Part shown: one piece after another, positions 15,857 to 25,400 of the stretch
Layout of the letters: the number at the start of each line of letters is the position of its first letter
Position numbering within the stretch: position 1 is the stretch's first letter
Source: Thermoanaerobaculia bacterium
Lineage (GTDB): Bacteria; Acidobacteriota; Thermoanaerobaculia; UBA5066
DNA length: 47,327 nucleotides
NCBI GenBank assembly: GCA_022071945.1
Contig: JAJVIN010000038.1
Span: forward strand, 1 to 47,327
Direction: 5' to 3'
Program-made: the position numbers and the translations under genes
The notes under the pieces: model-generated
The model's database searches: none
Seen by the model: only the letters and a program-made list of their open reading frames with translations
Told to the model about the DNA's origin: nothing

Positions 15857-17119
15857 ATGAAGAAGATCATCATCCTGACCTCGACCCTCCTCCTCTCCGC
15901 CTCTCCCGTGCTTCTCGGCGCGGGCCGGAACGTCCAGGTCGGCGCCTTCGCCGAGGGTGAGACCGTGGCCCCGATCGACAACAAGGCTCCCGTCGCGAGT
16001 TCGCGTAATTTCGTGAAGTTCGTGACCCCGTCGGACTCCTCTCGCGCCTCCGTCGACATTCCATCGACCGGAACGAGCGGCCTGATCGTCTGGACGATCC
16101 CGATGGCCAGCGTCCCCGGTGCCCGCCGTGCTGGGTCCGGTAGTGAAAGTGACGTCCCGAAGAGCCAGCTCCGCTCGCCCTCCGGCAAGGTCCTCGCAGC
16201 CGAGTCCGCCGAGAGCACGGACGTTCGGGCTCGCCGCTTCGCGATCAACGACTTCTCCCCAGAGGAGTTCGGTCTGGGCGTCTCCCGTCAGCAGGAAGTC
16301 TTGCACGTCGACGCGGCCGAGCCCGGCATCTACACGCTCGACCTTGCCATGCCCGCCCACGGTGCGGCCTACGCCGTCGTCACCGCGGAGCCGGACAGCC
16401 CCATCGCCCTCGAGACCTGGGCGGCGCCTCTCTCTCGCCGATCGAGCGACCCCATCTCCCTTCACGCCCGCATCCAGAACGGCACCTCGGGCGTCGCGGG
16501 CGGCCGCGTCGTCGCGCAGCTCGCTCCGGGCAACGGTCCGGCCATGATGTCTGTCGACCTGTTCGACGACGGCAAGCACCAAGACGGAGCGGCCAACGAC
16601 GGTCACTTCGCCGCCCAGATAGTCAGCCTTCCCAAGGGCGCTCCGACCGGTCAGTGGTCGGTGAAGTTCGACGCATCCGGGACCGCCGGTGACACGGCCT
16701 TCCTTCGCACGGGTTCCTCCGGCTTCGTCTCCGAACCGGATCACGCTCGCCTCGTTGCCGGCAACACCCGGGCCGAGGCCGTCGAATCCGAGAACGGCGA
16801 GCGGTTCCTGCGCGTGTCGTGCGTTGCCCAGGTCGAGCAGCCCGGCACCTACCGGTTCGACGTCCTCGTCGGGGGCGACCAGAATCCCGACGGCAGCCGC
16901 GCCGGCGTCGCCTGGGCCGAGTCGACCGAGACGCTTGCCACCGGCCGCCAGACGCTGTCTGTGGACATCCCGATGAACCTCGTCGCCGGGGCGGCGAGGA
17001 AGGGCGTCAACATCGACGTCCGCCTTCTCGGCCTCGACCCGATGGGGGTCGCTGGCCGAGAGACCATCGACTTCAGCCTCGCCCAGAGAGGTGGCCAGGG
17101 CGCGAAGGTCCGCGAGTAG
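15857..17119 (+). CDS. Secreted beta-rich protein with DDG/NDG motif (choice-of-anchor X-like)
   Basis: This 420-residue exported protein has the Sec signal MKKIIILTSTLLLSASPVLL. It is beta-rich, with no enzyme motif seen. The middle contains VDLFDDGKHQDGAANDGHFA (about 235-255), an Asp/Asn/Gly-rich loop of the kind found in choice-of-anchor X and DUF4785-like secreted proteins; it could bind calcium. Before it lies a segment like an extracellular beta-sandwich (EPGIYTLDLAMPAHGAAYAV). It starts 20 bases after the lipase gene with GAGGAGCGG upstream and ends before a strong terminator, so the pair is one operon. It may be a partner or foldase-like helper of the hydrolase, or an unrelated surface protein; context alone suggests a link. 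Confidence 0.75.
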   Translation: MKKIIILTSTLLLSASPVLLGAGRNVQVGAFAEGETVAPIDNKAPVASSRNFVKFVTPSDSSRASVDIPSTGTSGLIVWTIPMASVPGARRAGSGSESDVPKSQLRSPSGKVLAAESAESTDVRARRFAINDFSPEEFGLGVSRQQEVLHVDAAEPGIYTLDLAMPAHGAAYAVVTAEPDSPIALETWAAPLSRRSSDPISLHARIQNGTSGVAGGRVVAQLAPGNGPAMMSVDLFDDGKHQDGAANDGHFAAQIVSLPKGAPTGQWSVKFDASGTAGDTAFLRTGSSGFVSEPDHARLVAGNTRAEAVESENGERFLRVSCVAQVEQPGTYRFDVLVGGDQNPDGSRAGVAWAESTETLATGRQTLSVDIPMNLVAGAARKGVNIDVRLLGLDPMGVAGRETIDFSLAQRGGQGAKVRE

Positions 17120-17157
17120 GGCTGCCGCCGCGGAGGCACCCATTTTCGGAAGGTCCG

Positions 17158-17187
17158 GAGGGCAGGCGAGCTAGCCTGCCCTCTTTT
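17158..17187 (+). terminator. Intrinsic terminator of lipase operon
   Basis: A perfect 10-bp stem GAGGGCAGGC (17158-17167) with its complement (17174-17183), loop GAGCTA, is followed by TTTT. It lies 39 bases after the stop of the secreted beta-rich protein. The rest of the stretch to 17321 shows no gene. Confidence 0.88.
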
Positions 17188-17321
17188 CATGATGGCCGGT
17201 TGGTCATTCGGACCGCGAAGGACGGGTTTGTCGCATTCCATCAATCCCTGGCGGCCTGGTCCTGGGCCCGAAACGTTGAGCCGCGGGTGGCCGAACAAGA
17301 ACGGCGTGCTCTCCATCCCCC

Positions 17322-17720
17322 TCAGGTTCTGGTGGGTCCTGCGACGAGCCTGAGGCCTGTGCGAGAGGCCACTTTCGCGAAGACACGATCCTCCGTCAGC
17401 AGTTCTCCATCCAAGTCGAGGGCGCATTGAGCGACGTGCGCGTCTGGAGTCGAGAGCGAGACGCCGGCCCTTCGCAGCGTTCCCCTGAGGCTACCCACGC
17501 GAAACCAATGCGCCAGATCCAGAGGACACAGGGGAAGGTCTTCGAGGAGGTCCTCGAGAGCGGACCGGTCTTCTTCATTGAGTGTTCCATTCAGAAGCTC
17601 CGCCGCCACGATGACGGGCAAGAAGACACGGCCTTCGCGGAGAGCCTCGTCGATTCTGGAATCCCCCCGCCCGGCGAACCACGAGACCCAGCTCGACGTG
17701 TCAACGACGAGAGCGCTCAC
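17322..17720 (-). CDS. vapC: VapC-type PIN-domain toxin ribonuclease
   Basis: This 132-residue PIN-domain RNase is the toxin of a type II toxin-antitoxin pair. The acidic Mg2+-binding residues are in place: Asp7 (VVDTSSW), Glu41 (VIVAAELLNG), Asp93 (STPDAHVAQCA) and Asp111 (LLTEDRVF). Length is normal. The start is a GTG at 17720 lying inside the 3' end of the antitoxin gene (20-base overlap), so the toxin is translated by coupling. By family knowledge VapC toxins cleave tRNA or rRNA; the target here is not predictable. Confidence 0.93.
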   Translation of the reverse strand: MSALVVDTSSWVSWFAGRGDSRIDEALREGRVFLPVIVAAELLNGTLNEEDRSALEDLLEDLPLCPLDLAHWFRVGSLRGTLRRAGVSLSTPDAHVAQCALDLDGELLTEDRVFAKVASRTGLRLVAGPTRT

Positions 17721-17910
17721 GCGAGACCTCGAGGTCGATGTCGAGTTGGAGCTTCCCCTTCAGGCGGGCGGCCTTACTCGCCGCCCCAGATCGCCGGACG
17801 AGCTCCAGACCTTGTACGAGAGTCTCGGTCAGGCCTCTGCCGGTGATTCGGGTCGCTTCCTCGAGAAGACTCACGGGAAGGTTCGCTGTCACCCTGCGCG
17901 TCGCATTCAT
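17701..17910 (-). CDS. vapB: VapB-type ribbon-helix-helix antitoxin
   Basis: This 69-residue antitoxin lies directly upstream of the PIN toxin. The N-terminal half (RRVTANLPVSLLEEATRI, then GLTETLVQGLELVRR) is a ribbon-helix-helix DNA-binding pattern. The basic/acidic C-terminal part (LKGKLQLDIDLEVSRER) would wrap the toxin. Such antitoxins repress their own promoter; the AT-rich stretch just upstream (about 17911-17935, TATGACGGTATG on the minus strand) is where an operator would lie. There is no clear Shine-Dalgarno site before the ATG. Confidence 0.88.
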   Translation of the reverse strand: MNATRRVTANLPVSLLEEATRITGRGLTETLVQGLELVRRSGAASKAARLKGKLQLDIDLEVSRERSRR

Positions 17911-17998
17911 ACCGTCATACTAATCATCATTCGCATCGCGGTCGAGCGGTGGCCTGCCTGTCAGCGCCTCCGGGACCTGAATGGGTTAGCCTTTTCCG

Positions 17999-18433
17999 AT
18001 GCCAGAGGACATCCAGGTCACGGACAGCGTCCGGATCCCCGAGCTCGCCATCGAGGTCCGGTCCGTCCGTTCGTCTGGCCCGGGCGGCCAGAACGTCAAC
18101 AAGGTCGCCTCGAAGATCGAACTCCTGATCGACCTCGCCAGGATAGAAGGCCTCCCCGCGGACGCCGCCGAGAGGCTCGGGAAGCTCTGCGAAAAGAGGC
18201 TCGATTCCGAGGGCCGGCTCCGCGTCACGGCGCAGGAAAGCCGTGACCGTTCCCGCAACCTCGAGACCGCCCGGGAGAAGGCGAAAGCCCTCGTCTTGAA
18301 GGCCCTCGTCGCCCCGAAGAAGCGGCGGGCCACGCGCCCGTCGAAGTCCGCCAAGGAAGCCCGGCTCTTCGAGAAGAAACGGGATGCGCGGGTCAAGGCA
18401 CGTCGCAAGGACGTGCCGAGCGACTCAGACTGA
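17999..18433 (+). CDS. arfB: ArfB/YaeJ-type ribosome-rescue hydrolase
   Basis: This 144-residue protein matches the class I release factor-like rescue hydrolase ArfB. The catalytic GGQ motif is at residues 29-31 (SSGPGGQNVNKVASK), and the long basic C-terminal tail (KKRRATRPSKSAKEARLFEKK and beyond) is the part that enters the mRNA channel of stalled ribosomes. It releases peptides from non-stop complexes. The gene is single; its end overlaps by 9 bases the end of the convergent thioesterase gene. The ATG lies shortly after an intergenic stretch without an obvious promoter. Confidence 0.95.
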   Translation: MPEDIQVTDSVRIPELAIEVRSVRSSGPGGQNVNKVASKIELLIDLARIEGLPADAAERLGKLCEKRLDSEGRLRVTAQESRDRSRNLETAREKAKALVLKALVAPKKRRATRPSKSAKEARLFEKKRDARVKARRKDVPSDSD

Positions 18434-18838
18434 CGCCGCTTCGCGTCTCGTGATCGGGGTGGGACGGCGGTCTTCTCCGACGTTGACGTAGACGATGTCC
18501 GCGTCCGTGACCTTGACGAAGGTCCCCGGATCCCCGTACCGCTGCGCCTCGACGGCGACGTGAACCGTGATCGACGTCCGGCCGATCTTCGTGACCGAGG
18601 TGTAGAAGGAGACGACGTCCCCGACGTAGACCGGCTCGTGGAAGATCACCTCGGTCATCTTCACCGTCACGACCAGATCGCAGTGGGGGCGCGTCGCGAT
18701 GGCCCCGGCGATGTCCAGGTGCGCCAGGAGGATGCCGCCAAAGATGGTGCCGTGGACGTTGGTGTCCTTCGGCATCAGCGAAACGCGGAGAGCGAGGTTG
18801 CGGCCGAGCGGGGCCGGCGCCCCGGAGAGGTTCGACAT
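18425..18838 (-). CDS. YciA-like acyl-CoA thioesterase (hotdog fold)
   Basis: This 137-residue hotdog acyl-CoA thioesterase is of the YciA/BACH type. The catalytic helix motif NVHGTIFGGILLAHLDIAG has the conserved His-Gly, Gly-Gly and Asp. VKMTEVIFHEPVYVGDVVSFYT and KIGRTSITVHVAVEAQ are typical strands of the family. It hydrolyses acyl-CoA to free acid and CoA, probably with broad chain-length range. The ATG at 18838 is chosen because the family starts about 20 residues before this motif; a further upstream GTG at 18889 would overlap the divergent ATPase start. The gene starts lie about 40 bases apart, divergently. Confidence 0.9.
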   Translation of the reverse strand: MSNLSGAPAPLGRNLALRVSLMPKDTNVHGTIFGGILLAHLDIAGAIATRPHCDLVVTVKMTEVIFHEPVYVGDVVSFYTSVTKIGRTSITVHVAVEAQRYGDPGTFVKVTDADIVYVNVGEDRRPTPITRREAASV

Positions 18839-18879
18839 CACTCGATTATGCCGCCGCCAGGCGAGCTTAAACTTCCTCC

Positions 18880-21102
18880 ATGGTGACACGCTCAGGACTC
18901 TTCCTCGGCCGCCCGGTCGACCCCGTCAGCGGGACCGCCCGGCCGGAGCCCCTCTTCCTCAACCCGACCGACCTGACGACCCACGGCGTGATCGTCGGAA
19001 TGACCGGAAGCGGAAAGACCGCACTCGGAATCGTCATGATCGAGGAACTCCTCCTTGCTGGAATTCCCGTCCTGGCGATCGACCCGAAGGGAGACATCGG
19101 GAACCTCCTGCTGAATTTCCCGGGGCTGACGCCCGAGGAGTTTCAGCCCTGGGTCCCCCAGGCTCCCGGCGTCACGGCCGAGGGAGAGGCGAAGAAGTGG
19201 AGAGAGGGACTCGCCGGCTGGGGTCTCGGGAACACGGATCTCGGCGCGCTCCAGGCCTCGCGAGACGCGGCCATCTACACGCCGGGCTCGAGCGCGGGCA
19301 CTCGGCTCGATCTCCTCGGTTCGTGCGCGAAGCCGGAAGGCGGCGAGATGGAGGAGGCCCGCGAAGTCATCACGTCGTTTGTCTCCGGCATCCTCGGGCT
19401 CCTGGAGATCGACGCCGACCCCGTCAAGTCCCGCGAGCACATCCTCCTCTCCCGGTGCATCCAGGCCATCTGGGAACGGGGCGAGATGGCAACGCTCGAG
19501 GCGATCCTGACCACGGCGGCGGATCCTCCGTTCGCCACGGTCGGGGCTCTCTCCCTCGAGAGCTTCTTCCCCGCGAGCAAGCGCCAGGATCTCGTCATGA
19601 TGCTGAACAACCTGCTGGCGTCCGGCTCGACGGAGTCCCTGCGCCGGGGGGTTCCGCTCCGGATGGACGACTTCCTCGGCCGTCCGGGAGGGGGCAAACC
19701 GCGCCTCTCCATCGTTTCCGTGGGACACCTCTCAGACGCGGAGCGGATCTTCGTCGTCTCGACTCTCCTTTCGCACGCCGTGGCCTGGGTCCGCCGGCAA
19801 TCCGGCAGCTCGACCCTCAGGGCCGTCATCTACATCGACGAGATCTTCGGTTTCTTCCCTCCCAGCGGCGAGCCGGCGACCAAGCGCCCACTTCTGACCC
19901 TTCTCAAGCAGGCCCGCGCCTTCGGCCTCGGAGTCGTCCTGGCAACGCAGAACCCGGTGGACCTCGACTACAAGGGCCTCGCCAACTGCGGCGCCTGGTG
20001 GGTCGGCACTCTGCAGACGGAGCGGGATCGCTCCCGTCTCGAGGAAGGTCTCTCGAGCGCCTCCGGCTCGGGCGACGCGGTCGCTCTTCTTTCCAAGACG
20101 CGCAAGCGCGTCTTCCTCCTGCACGACGTTCACCGCCCCGCCCCGGCCCTCGTCGAGACGCGCTGGGCAATGAGCTATCTGCGGGGCCCGATGACGCGGG
20201 AGGAGATCTCACGGCTGAAGGCCTCGAGCCCCTCGCCGGTTCGCCCGCTCGGAAGCGCTCCGGTCGCCGGCGCCACGCCGCCGCCGCCCCCGCCTCCACA
20301 TCCGGCGCCCTCGGTCGCGCCGGTCGTTCCGAACCCGTGGACCGCTCGCTGGTGCGACCTTCGAGGCGGCGACATGGCCAAGCCGTACCTCTGGATCCGC
20401 TATGCCGTCCGCTACAAGCAGGGTAAGGCCCAGACGGACGAGGTCACCGGCATGAGGCTCTATCCGCTCGGCGTCTCCTCGGCTTCGGAGGTCATGGAGC
20501 AGGACCCCAGAGATGGCGATCCGGACACGCTCGAGGAGTCCGCTCCGTCCCGGCCGGTCCGCTACGAAAGCCTCCCCTCCTGGCTCGGCGCCCAGGGCGT
20601 CAAACAGCTCGAGAAGGTCGTGAAGGAGAGGCTCCCGGACAAGCTGGCGGAGACGCTCTTCCTCGATCCCGTCACGGGAAAACTCTCTAACCCGGGCGAG
20701 GACGAGGATTCCTTCGCGGCCCGTGTCGCAGCGACGGCGTCCGTGCCGCCGGCCCTCGTCGAGAGACTGGAGAAGAAGAAGCGTGAGCTTGCCAAGGCCG
20801 TCGAGGAGGAAAAGGCCCGCTCGATGGACACGATGGCCTCGATGGCAAGCGCCGCCCTCGATTTCGCCAGTGGATTCCTTGGAAAGAAGAAGACGCTGAA
20901 AGTCGGGAAGGTCTCGACGGTCCTCGGCAAGAAGCGGATGGAAGGAGCCGCCGAGCAGAAGATCGAGATCTTGCAGCAGGAGATCGCGGAACTCGAGGCC
21001 AAGGCGGGAGCCCCCGACCCCTCACGGTTCCAGAAGGTCGAGGTGGTCCCCGCCAAGACTCAGATCGACCTGATCGGGATCGGAGTCGCCTGGGTGAGCT
21101 GA
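18880..21102 (+). CDS. HerA/FtsK-like P-loop ATPase with DUF87 domain
   Basis: This 740-residue P-loop ATPase has Walker A at residues 40-47 (GMTGSGKT) and Walker B near 318-325 (AVIYIDEIFGFF), followed by an LATQNPVDLDYK sensor-like motif. This is the arrangement of HerA/FtsK-type or DUF87 ATPases that form hexameric DNA or protein translocases. The region after about 440 is Pro-rich, then comes a folded part and a Lys/Glu-rich coiled coil (EKKKRELAKAVEEEKARS; KIEILQQEIAELEAK). No nuclease (NurA) or membrane anchor is seen next to it, so its partner and substrate are unknown. Its start is 41 bases from the divergent thioesterase gene. Confidence 0.85.
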   Translation: MVTRSGLFLGRPVDPVSGTARPEPLFLNPTDLTTHGVIVGMTGSGKTALGIVMIEELLLAGIPVLAIDPKGDIGNLLLNFPGLTPEEFQPWVPQAPGVTAEGEAKKWREGLAGWGLGNTDLGALQASRDAAIYTPGSSAGTRLDLLGSCAKPEGGEMEEAREVITSFVSGILGLLEIDADPVKSREHILLSRCIQAIWERGEMATLEAILTTAADPPFATVGALSLESFFPASKRQDLVMMLNNLLASGSTESLRRGVPLRMDDFLGRPGGGKPRLSIVSVGHLSDAERIFVVSTLLSHAVAWVRRQSGSSTLRAVIYIDEIFGFFPPSGEPATKRPLLTLLKQARAFGLGVVLATQNPVDLDYKGLANCGAWWVGTLQTERDRSRLEEGLSSASGSGDAVALLSKTRKRVFLLHDVHRPAPALVETRWAMSYLRGPMTREEISRLKASSPSPVRPLGSAPVAGATPPPPPPPHPAPSVAPVVPNPWTARWCDLRGGDMAKPYLWIRYAVRYKQGKAQTDEVTGMRLYPLGVSSASEVMEQDPRDGDPDTLEESAPSRPVRYESLPSWLGAQGVKQLEKVVKERLPDKLAETLFLDPVTGKLSNPGEDEDSFAARVAATASVPPALVERLEKKKRELAKAVEEEKARSMDTMASMASAALDFASGFLGKKKTLKVGKVSTVLGKKRMEGAAEQKIEILQQEIAELEAKAGAPDPSRFQKVEVVPAKTQIDLIGIGVAWVS

Positions 21103-21108
21103 AGCTAC

Positions 21109-21174
21109 GACCAGACGGAGAATCAACCTCGGGTTACCTCGCGGGCTTCTCGGTCCCGCGAGGTTGATCTGGTC
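21109..21174. terminator. Nested hairpins between convergent genes
   Basis: Between the ATPase stop and the HD-GYP stop, three paired segments lie in 66 bases. GACCAG (21109) pairs with CTGGTC (21169) and ATCAACCTCG (21122-21131) pairs with CGAGGTTGAT (21159-21168). Inside, ACCTCGCGGG (21136-21145) pairs with CCCGCGAGGT (21155-21164). The last two share the base run 21159-21164, so they cannot form together. It is likely a bidirectional transcription stop; there is no T run. Confidence 0.6.
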
Positions 21175-22342
21175 ACGGCGCGCTCGCAGTCGCAAACTGG
21201 CTCGCCTGAGCTTTCCCTCGCACGTCGACGAACCGCGACTGAATGGCCTCGACCTGCTCCCGGTTGGCTCGAAGCGCCCGGACGCATTCGGCGTCCAGCT
21301 TGGCCCCGGCGAGGCGCGCCAGTTCCCCGAAGGCCTCGTCATTCGTCCAGACCCCCTTGTAGGGCCGGGGGCTCGTCAGGGCGTCGAAGACGTCGGCAAC
21401 CGCGACGATCCTGGCCTCCGGCGGGATCTCGTCGCCAAAGATGCCGCGAGGATATCCGGTGCCGTCGAGCGCCTCGTGGTGGCAGAGCGCAATGTTTCGG
21501 AGGACATCGAGCCCGGGTATTCCGCCGAGTCCGAAGTTCATGAGGATCTCGTCGATCATCTGAACTCCGCGCTCCGGATGGCGTTGCATCTCCTCGAGTT
21601 CCGCCGAGTCGAGCCGGCCCGGCTTGAGAAGAACACGGTCCGGAATGCCGATCTTGCCGAGATCGTGAAGCGGCGCGAAAAGGAAGAGCTGTTCGACGGC
21701 CTCGTCCGTGAAGGGCACGATCCCGTCGGCGGAGAGCTGCCTTGCGATCAGGCGTGAGAACTCAGCCATCCGGTCGAGGTGCGCGCCCGTCTCCGGATCT
21801 CTGAAGTGGACCATCTCGTGAGCGGTCCTGACGGCGGCCGCCAGGGTTCTGATCGCGGCGAGTTCTCGGGCGACGAGCCCCCCGATGAGATGCCCGAATG
21901 CATCGAGAGATCCCAGCACCTCCTCTGAGAACACCCCGGCCGTGTAGGAGTTGAAGAACAGGAAACCCCAGAGGCTTCCTCCGCTCGTCATCGGCAACGT
22001 GTAGCTGGCCCGATACCCCTGAGAGCCGATCGCTCTGGTGTGTTCGTGAGGACCCGCGTGGAAGATCGAGAGATCGTTGACGACCCTCGGCCGCCCCGTC
22101 TTCAGAATCGATTCGAGCGAGGGTGCCTCGGAGAGGGGCGCCTCGTACCGCACGAGAGGGCGATCGCTTCCGCTGCTCGCCAGGAACGTCTTCAGGAGGT
22201 TTCGCTTTTCGTCGTACGCCGCGACGGCGATGCGAGAGACGAACGGGAACCGCTCCTTGAGCACCCCGTGCACCACCTCGAGCCTCTCGGAAAGGGGAAG
22301 ATTCTCCTCGATGCGGGCGAGGCGGTCTTCGTGCTCGAACAT
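21173..22342 (-). CDS. GAF and HD-GYP domain protein, c-di-GMP phosphodiesterase candidate
   Basis: This 389-residue protein has an N-terminal GAF-like sensor (about 10-155) and a C-terminal HD-GYP domain (about 170-370). HD is at His226-Asp227 (LHDLGKIGIPDRVLLKPG), further His at 288-289, and GYP at 296-298 (ALDGTGYPRG). HD-GYP enzymes hydrolyse cyclic di-GMP, so this should lower that messenger in response to a ligand or redox signal. The start at 22342 follows GGAGGG. The same frame stays open far upstream across the BNR gene, but that is a shadow. The BNR gene ends 89 bases before, on the same strand, so co-transcription is possible. Confidence 0.92.
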   Translation of the reverse strand: MFEHEDRLARIEENLPLSERLEVVHGVLKERFPFVSRIAVAAYDEKRNLLKTFLASSGSDRPLVRYEAPLSEAPSLESILKTGRPRVVNDLSIFHAGPHEHTRAIGSQGYRASYTLPMTSGGSLWGFLFFNSYTAGVFSEEVLGSLDAFGHLIGGLVARELAAIRTLAAAVRTAHEMVHFRDPETGAHLDRMAEFSRLIARQLSADGIVPFTDEAVEQLFLFAPLHDLGKIGIPDRVLLKPGRLDSAELEEMQRHPERGVQMIDEILMNFGLGGIPGLDVLRNIALCHHEALDGTGYPRGIFGDEIPPEARIVAVADVFDALTSPRPYKGVWTNDEAFGELARLAGAKLDAECVRALRANREQVEAIQSRFVDVRGKAQASQFATASAP

Positions 22343-22431
22343 CCGCGCACCCTCCGAAGGAATGCTAGCGCCAGCCCCTTGCGGCGGCGCGAGAATCTTC
22401 GATTCGCCGCGCCCACGAGAGGGACGGGGCG

Positions 22432-25400
22432 CTACCTGACCAGCACGTCCACAGGCTCCATGCCGGCCTCCTTCAGCGCCCTGTTGAAATTCGGCACCTC
22501 CTCGGCCGTGATCGACTGGAGCGTCGAGAGCACCTGCTCGAGTTCCTTCTTCAGGGCTTCGAAATAGGCAGCAGAACCGGCCGTCGGCGCCGCGGCGGCC
22601 GACGAGACGGTAGAAGCGATCCCGGCGAGCTGGTGGTCGAGACCAGGCGTGAAGTTCAAGACGTCCTGCTCTGCCACGAGCTTCGGATTCACGAGCTTCT
22701 CCTCGATCGGCGAGAGTTTCTCGTTCAGGGACTTCTGGTGCGCCTTCAGCGGTTCCGCCTTGCCGGGCTTCTCCGCCCGCTTCACGAAGTTCTCGACCTG
22801 CGTCTTCAGATCCCGGATCTGCCGGACAGCGAAGTGCACGTCGGACATCCGGTCGCGGATCTCGGCCAGCATCGATGCCTGGGCCTTCAACGCCTCCGGG
22901 GAGACCGCAACCGCCGGGTTCGGGACGGTTTCGAACGACTTGGTCAGGACTTTTCCTCCCGCCGTGAGCCTGACGGAGTAGGTCCCCGCGCCGACTCTCG
23001 GTCCGCGCTTGTCGCCCCAGAGGACCGCCTTGGGAAGGAGGTCCGGACGGAAGCTGCGAAGGTCCCAGATGAACCGGTTCACTCCGGGTAGGAGTTCGAG
23101 CGGCTTCTCCCCTTCGGCGGCCGGCTCCTTTTCCTCCTTCTTCTCGCTCGTGAACGTCCGGAGGACCTTCTCCCCGTCGAGGATCTCGAGCTTGACGGGT
23201 TCCTTCAGCCCGGGCTTCTCCTTCAGCCAGAAATCGATGACCGCGCCTCCCGGGGCGTTCTTTCCCGCGGCCGGGTATTCCCTGTCCTTCTCCAGGGAGC
23301 CACCGGGGTAGAGGATCGCCCTGCCGGGCTGAAACAGGAAGGCCGGCTCGGACGCAACGGACTCGGTCCACTGACGGAGTGGGGAGAGGTCGTCGAGGAT
23401 CCAGAAGCCCCGTCCCTGTGTTGAAAGGACCAAGTCGTCGCCCTTGACCACCATGTCGGTGACCGGCACGGCGGGGAGATTGCGCTGGAAGGGTTCCCAG
23501 CGGGCACCCGAGTTGAAGCTCACGTAGACGCCCGTCTCCGTGCCGGCGAAGAGAAGACCCTTCCTCCCCGGATCCTCGCGCACGACACGCGTGAACGTGT
23601 TCTCCGGGATGCCGTTCACGATCTTCGTCCAGCTCTTGCCGCCATCGCTCGTGCGGTAGAGGTAGGGGCGGAAATCGTCGAACTTGTAGCGGGTCGCGGC
23701 GATCGTGACGGTGTCCTTCTCGTGCGGGGAAACGTCGATGGCGTTGATCTGGATCTCCTGCGGCATCTCCCTCGGGGTCACGTTCTGCCAGTTCTTTCCC
23801 CCATCCCGGGTGACGTGGACGAGGCCGTCGTCGGTCCCTGCCCAGAGGACCGCTTTCTCGTGCGGGGACTCGGCCAGGTAGAAGATCGATCCGTACACTT
23901 CGACGCCGGTGTTGTCGCGGGTGATCGGCCCGCCGGAGTAGCCCTGCTTTGTCTTGTCGTTCCGCGTCAGGTCCGGGCTGATTTCCTCCCAGGTCTGGCC
24001 TTCGTCGCGGGAGCGAAGGAGGACTTGGGCGGCGTGGTAGATCACGCCGGGCTCGTGACGCGAGGCGAGGATCGGGGCATTCCACTGGAACCGGTACTTG
24101 AGGTTCTTCGGAGCCTGTCCAACGGCGAGCTGGGGCCAGGCCACGATCTCGCGCTCCTCTCCCGTGCGGTGGTCGTACCTCGTGATGGACCCGCCATAGC
24201 AGCCCGCGTAGACGATCTCGGGATCTCCCGGCTTCGGGGCGATCCAGCCGCTTTCGCATCCCCCGACGGTGTACCAGTTCGTCCGCGCGATGGACCCCTC
24301 TCTCACCCGGCTCGGGATCGCGACGGTCGAGTTGTCCTGCTGGGCACCGTAGACCCAGTAAGGGGTCCGGTCATCGGTGATGACGCGGTAGAACTGGCCC
24401 GTGGGTTGATTCTCGAGCGTGGACCAGTTCCGTCCGCCATCGAAGGAGATGGCGGCCCCGCCGTCATCCCCCTTGATGAGGTGCGAAGGATCGTCCGGGT
24501 CGATCCAGAGGTCGTGGTTGTCCCCGTGAGGATCGGGGAGGACCTGGAACGACTTGCCGCCGTCGATGGACTTGTGAAGTCTCACGTTGGTGACGTAGAC
24601 GGTGTCGGCGGCCTTCGGATCGGCGTAAACGCCGGTGTAGTACCAGGCCCGCTGGCGGAGACTGTTGTCCTCATTGACGCGCGTCCAGGTGTCCCCGTAG
24701 TTGTCGCTCCGAAAGAGCCCGCCCTTTTCGGCCTCGATCAGGGCGAAGACCCGGCCGGGCCTGGCGCCGGAGACGGAGACTCCCACCTTTCCCACGACGC
24801 CTTCCGGCAGGTCCTTCGTCAGCTTCTTCCAGGTGTTGCCGCCGTCCATCGAGCGGAAGAGCCCGCCCGCGGTCCCCCCGCTCGAGAGCTCCCAGGGCTT
24901 TCTCTCGACGGTCCACATCCCCGCGAAGAGGATGCGAGGGTTTCTCGGGTCCCAGGCGAGATCGCTCGCGCCGGTCCTGTCGTCGACAAACAGGAGACGG
25001 GACCAGCTCTTGCCGCCATCGGTCGAGCGGTAGATGCCCCGCTCGGCGCTCGGGCCCCAGACGTGTCCCTGGGCGGCCACGTAGACGGTGTCGGGGTTTT
25101 TCGGGTGGACCAGAACCTTCGAAATCTGGTGGGAGTCCCTCAGGCCCACGTTCGAGAAGGACCGCCCGCCATCCGTCGACTTGTAGACCCCGTCACCGTG
25201 AGAGACATTTCCGCGGATCGGGGCTTCCCCCATCCCGGCGTACACGACCTCGGGATCGGTCTCGCAGATGGCGATGGCTCCCACCGAGCCCGTCTTGAAG
25301 TCCCGCGAGCCGAGAGGGATCCAGGATCCGCCCCCATCGGAGGTCTTCCAGACTCCCCCTCCGGTCGCCCCCATGAAGAACGTGAGGGGCTGCCCGCGCA

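Noticed and set aside
22343-24259. The HD-GYP frame is open for another 1900 bases upstream, suggesting a 1028-residue fusion
   Set aside because: The upstream part is another frame of the BNR gene, Arg/Gly/Pro-rich and without domains. A good ribosome site precedes the ATG at 22342.
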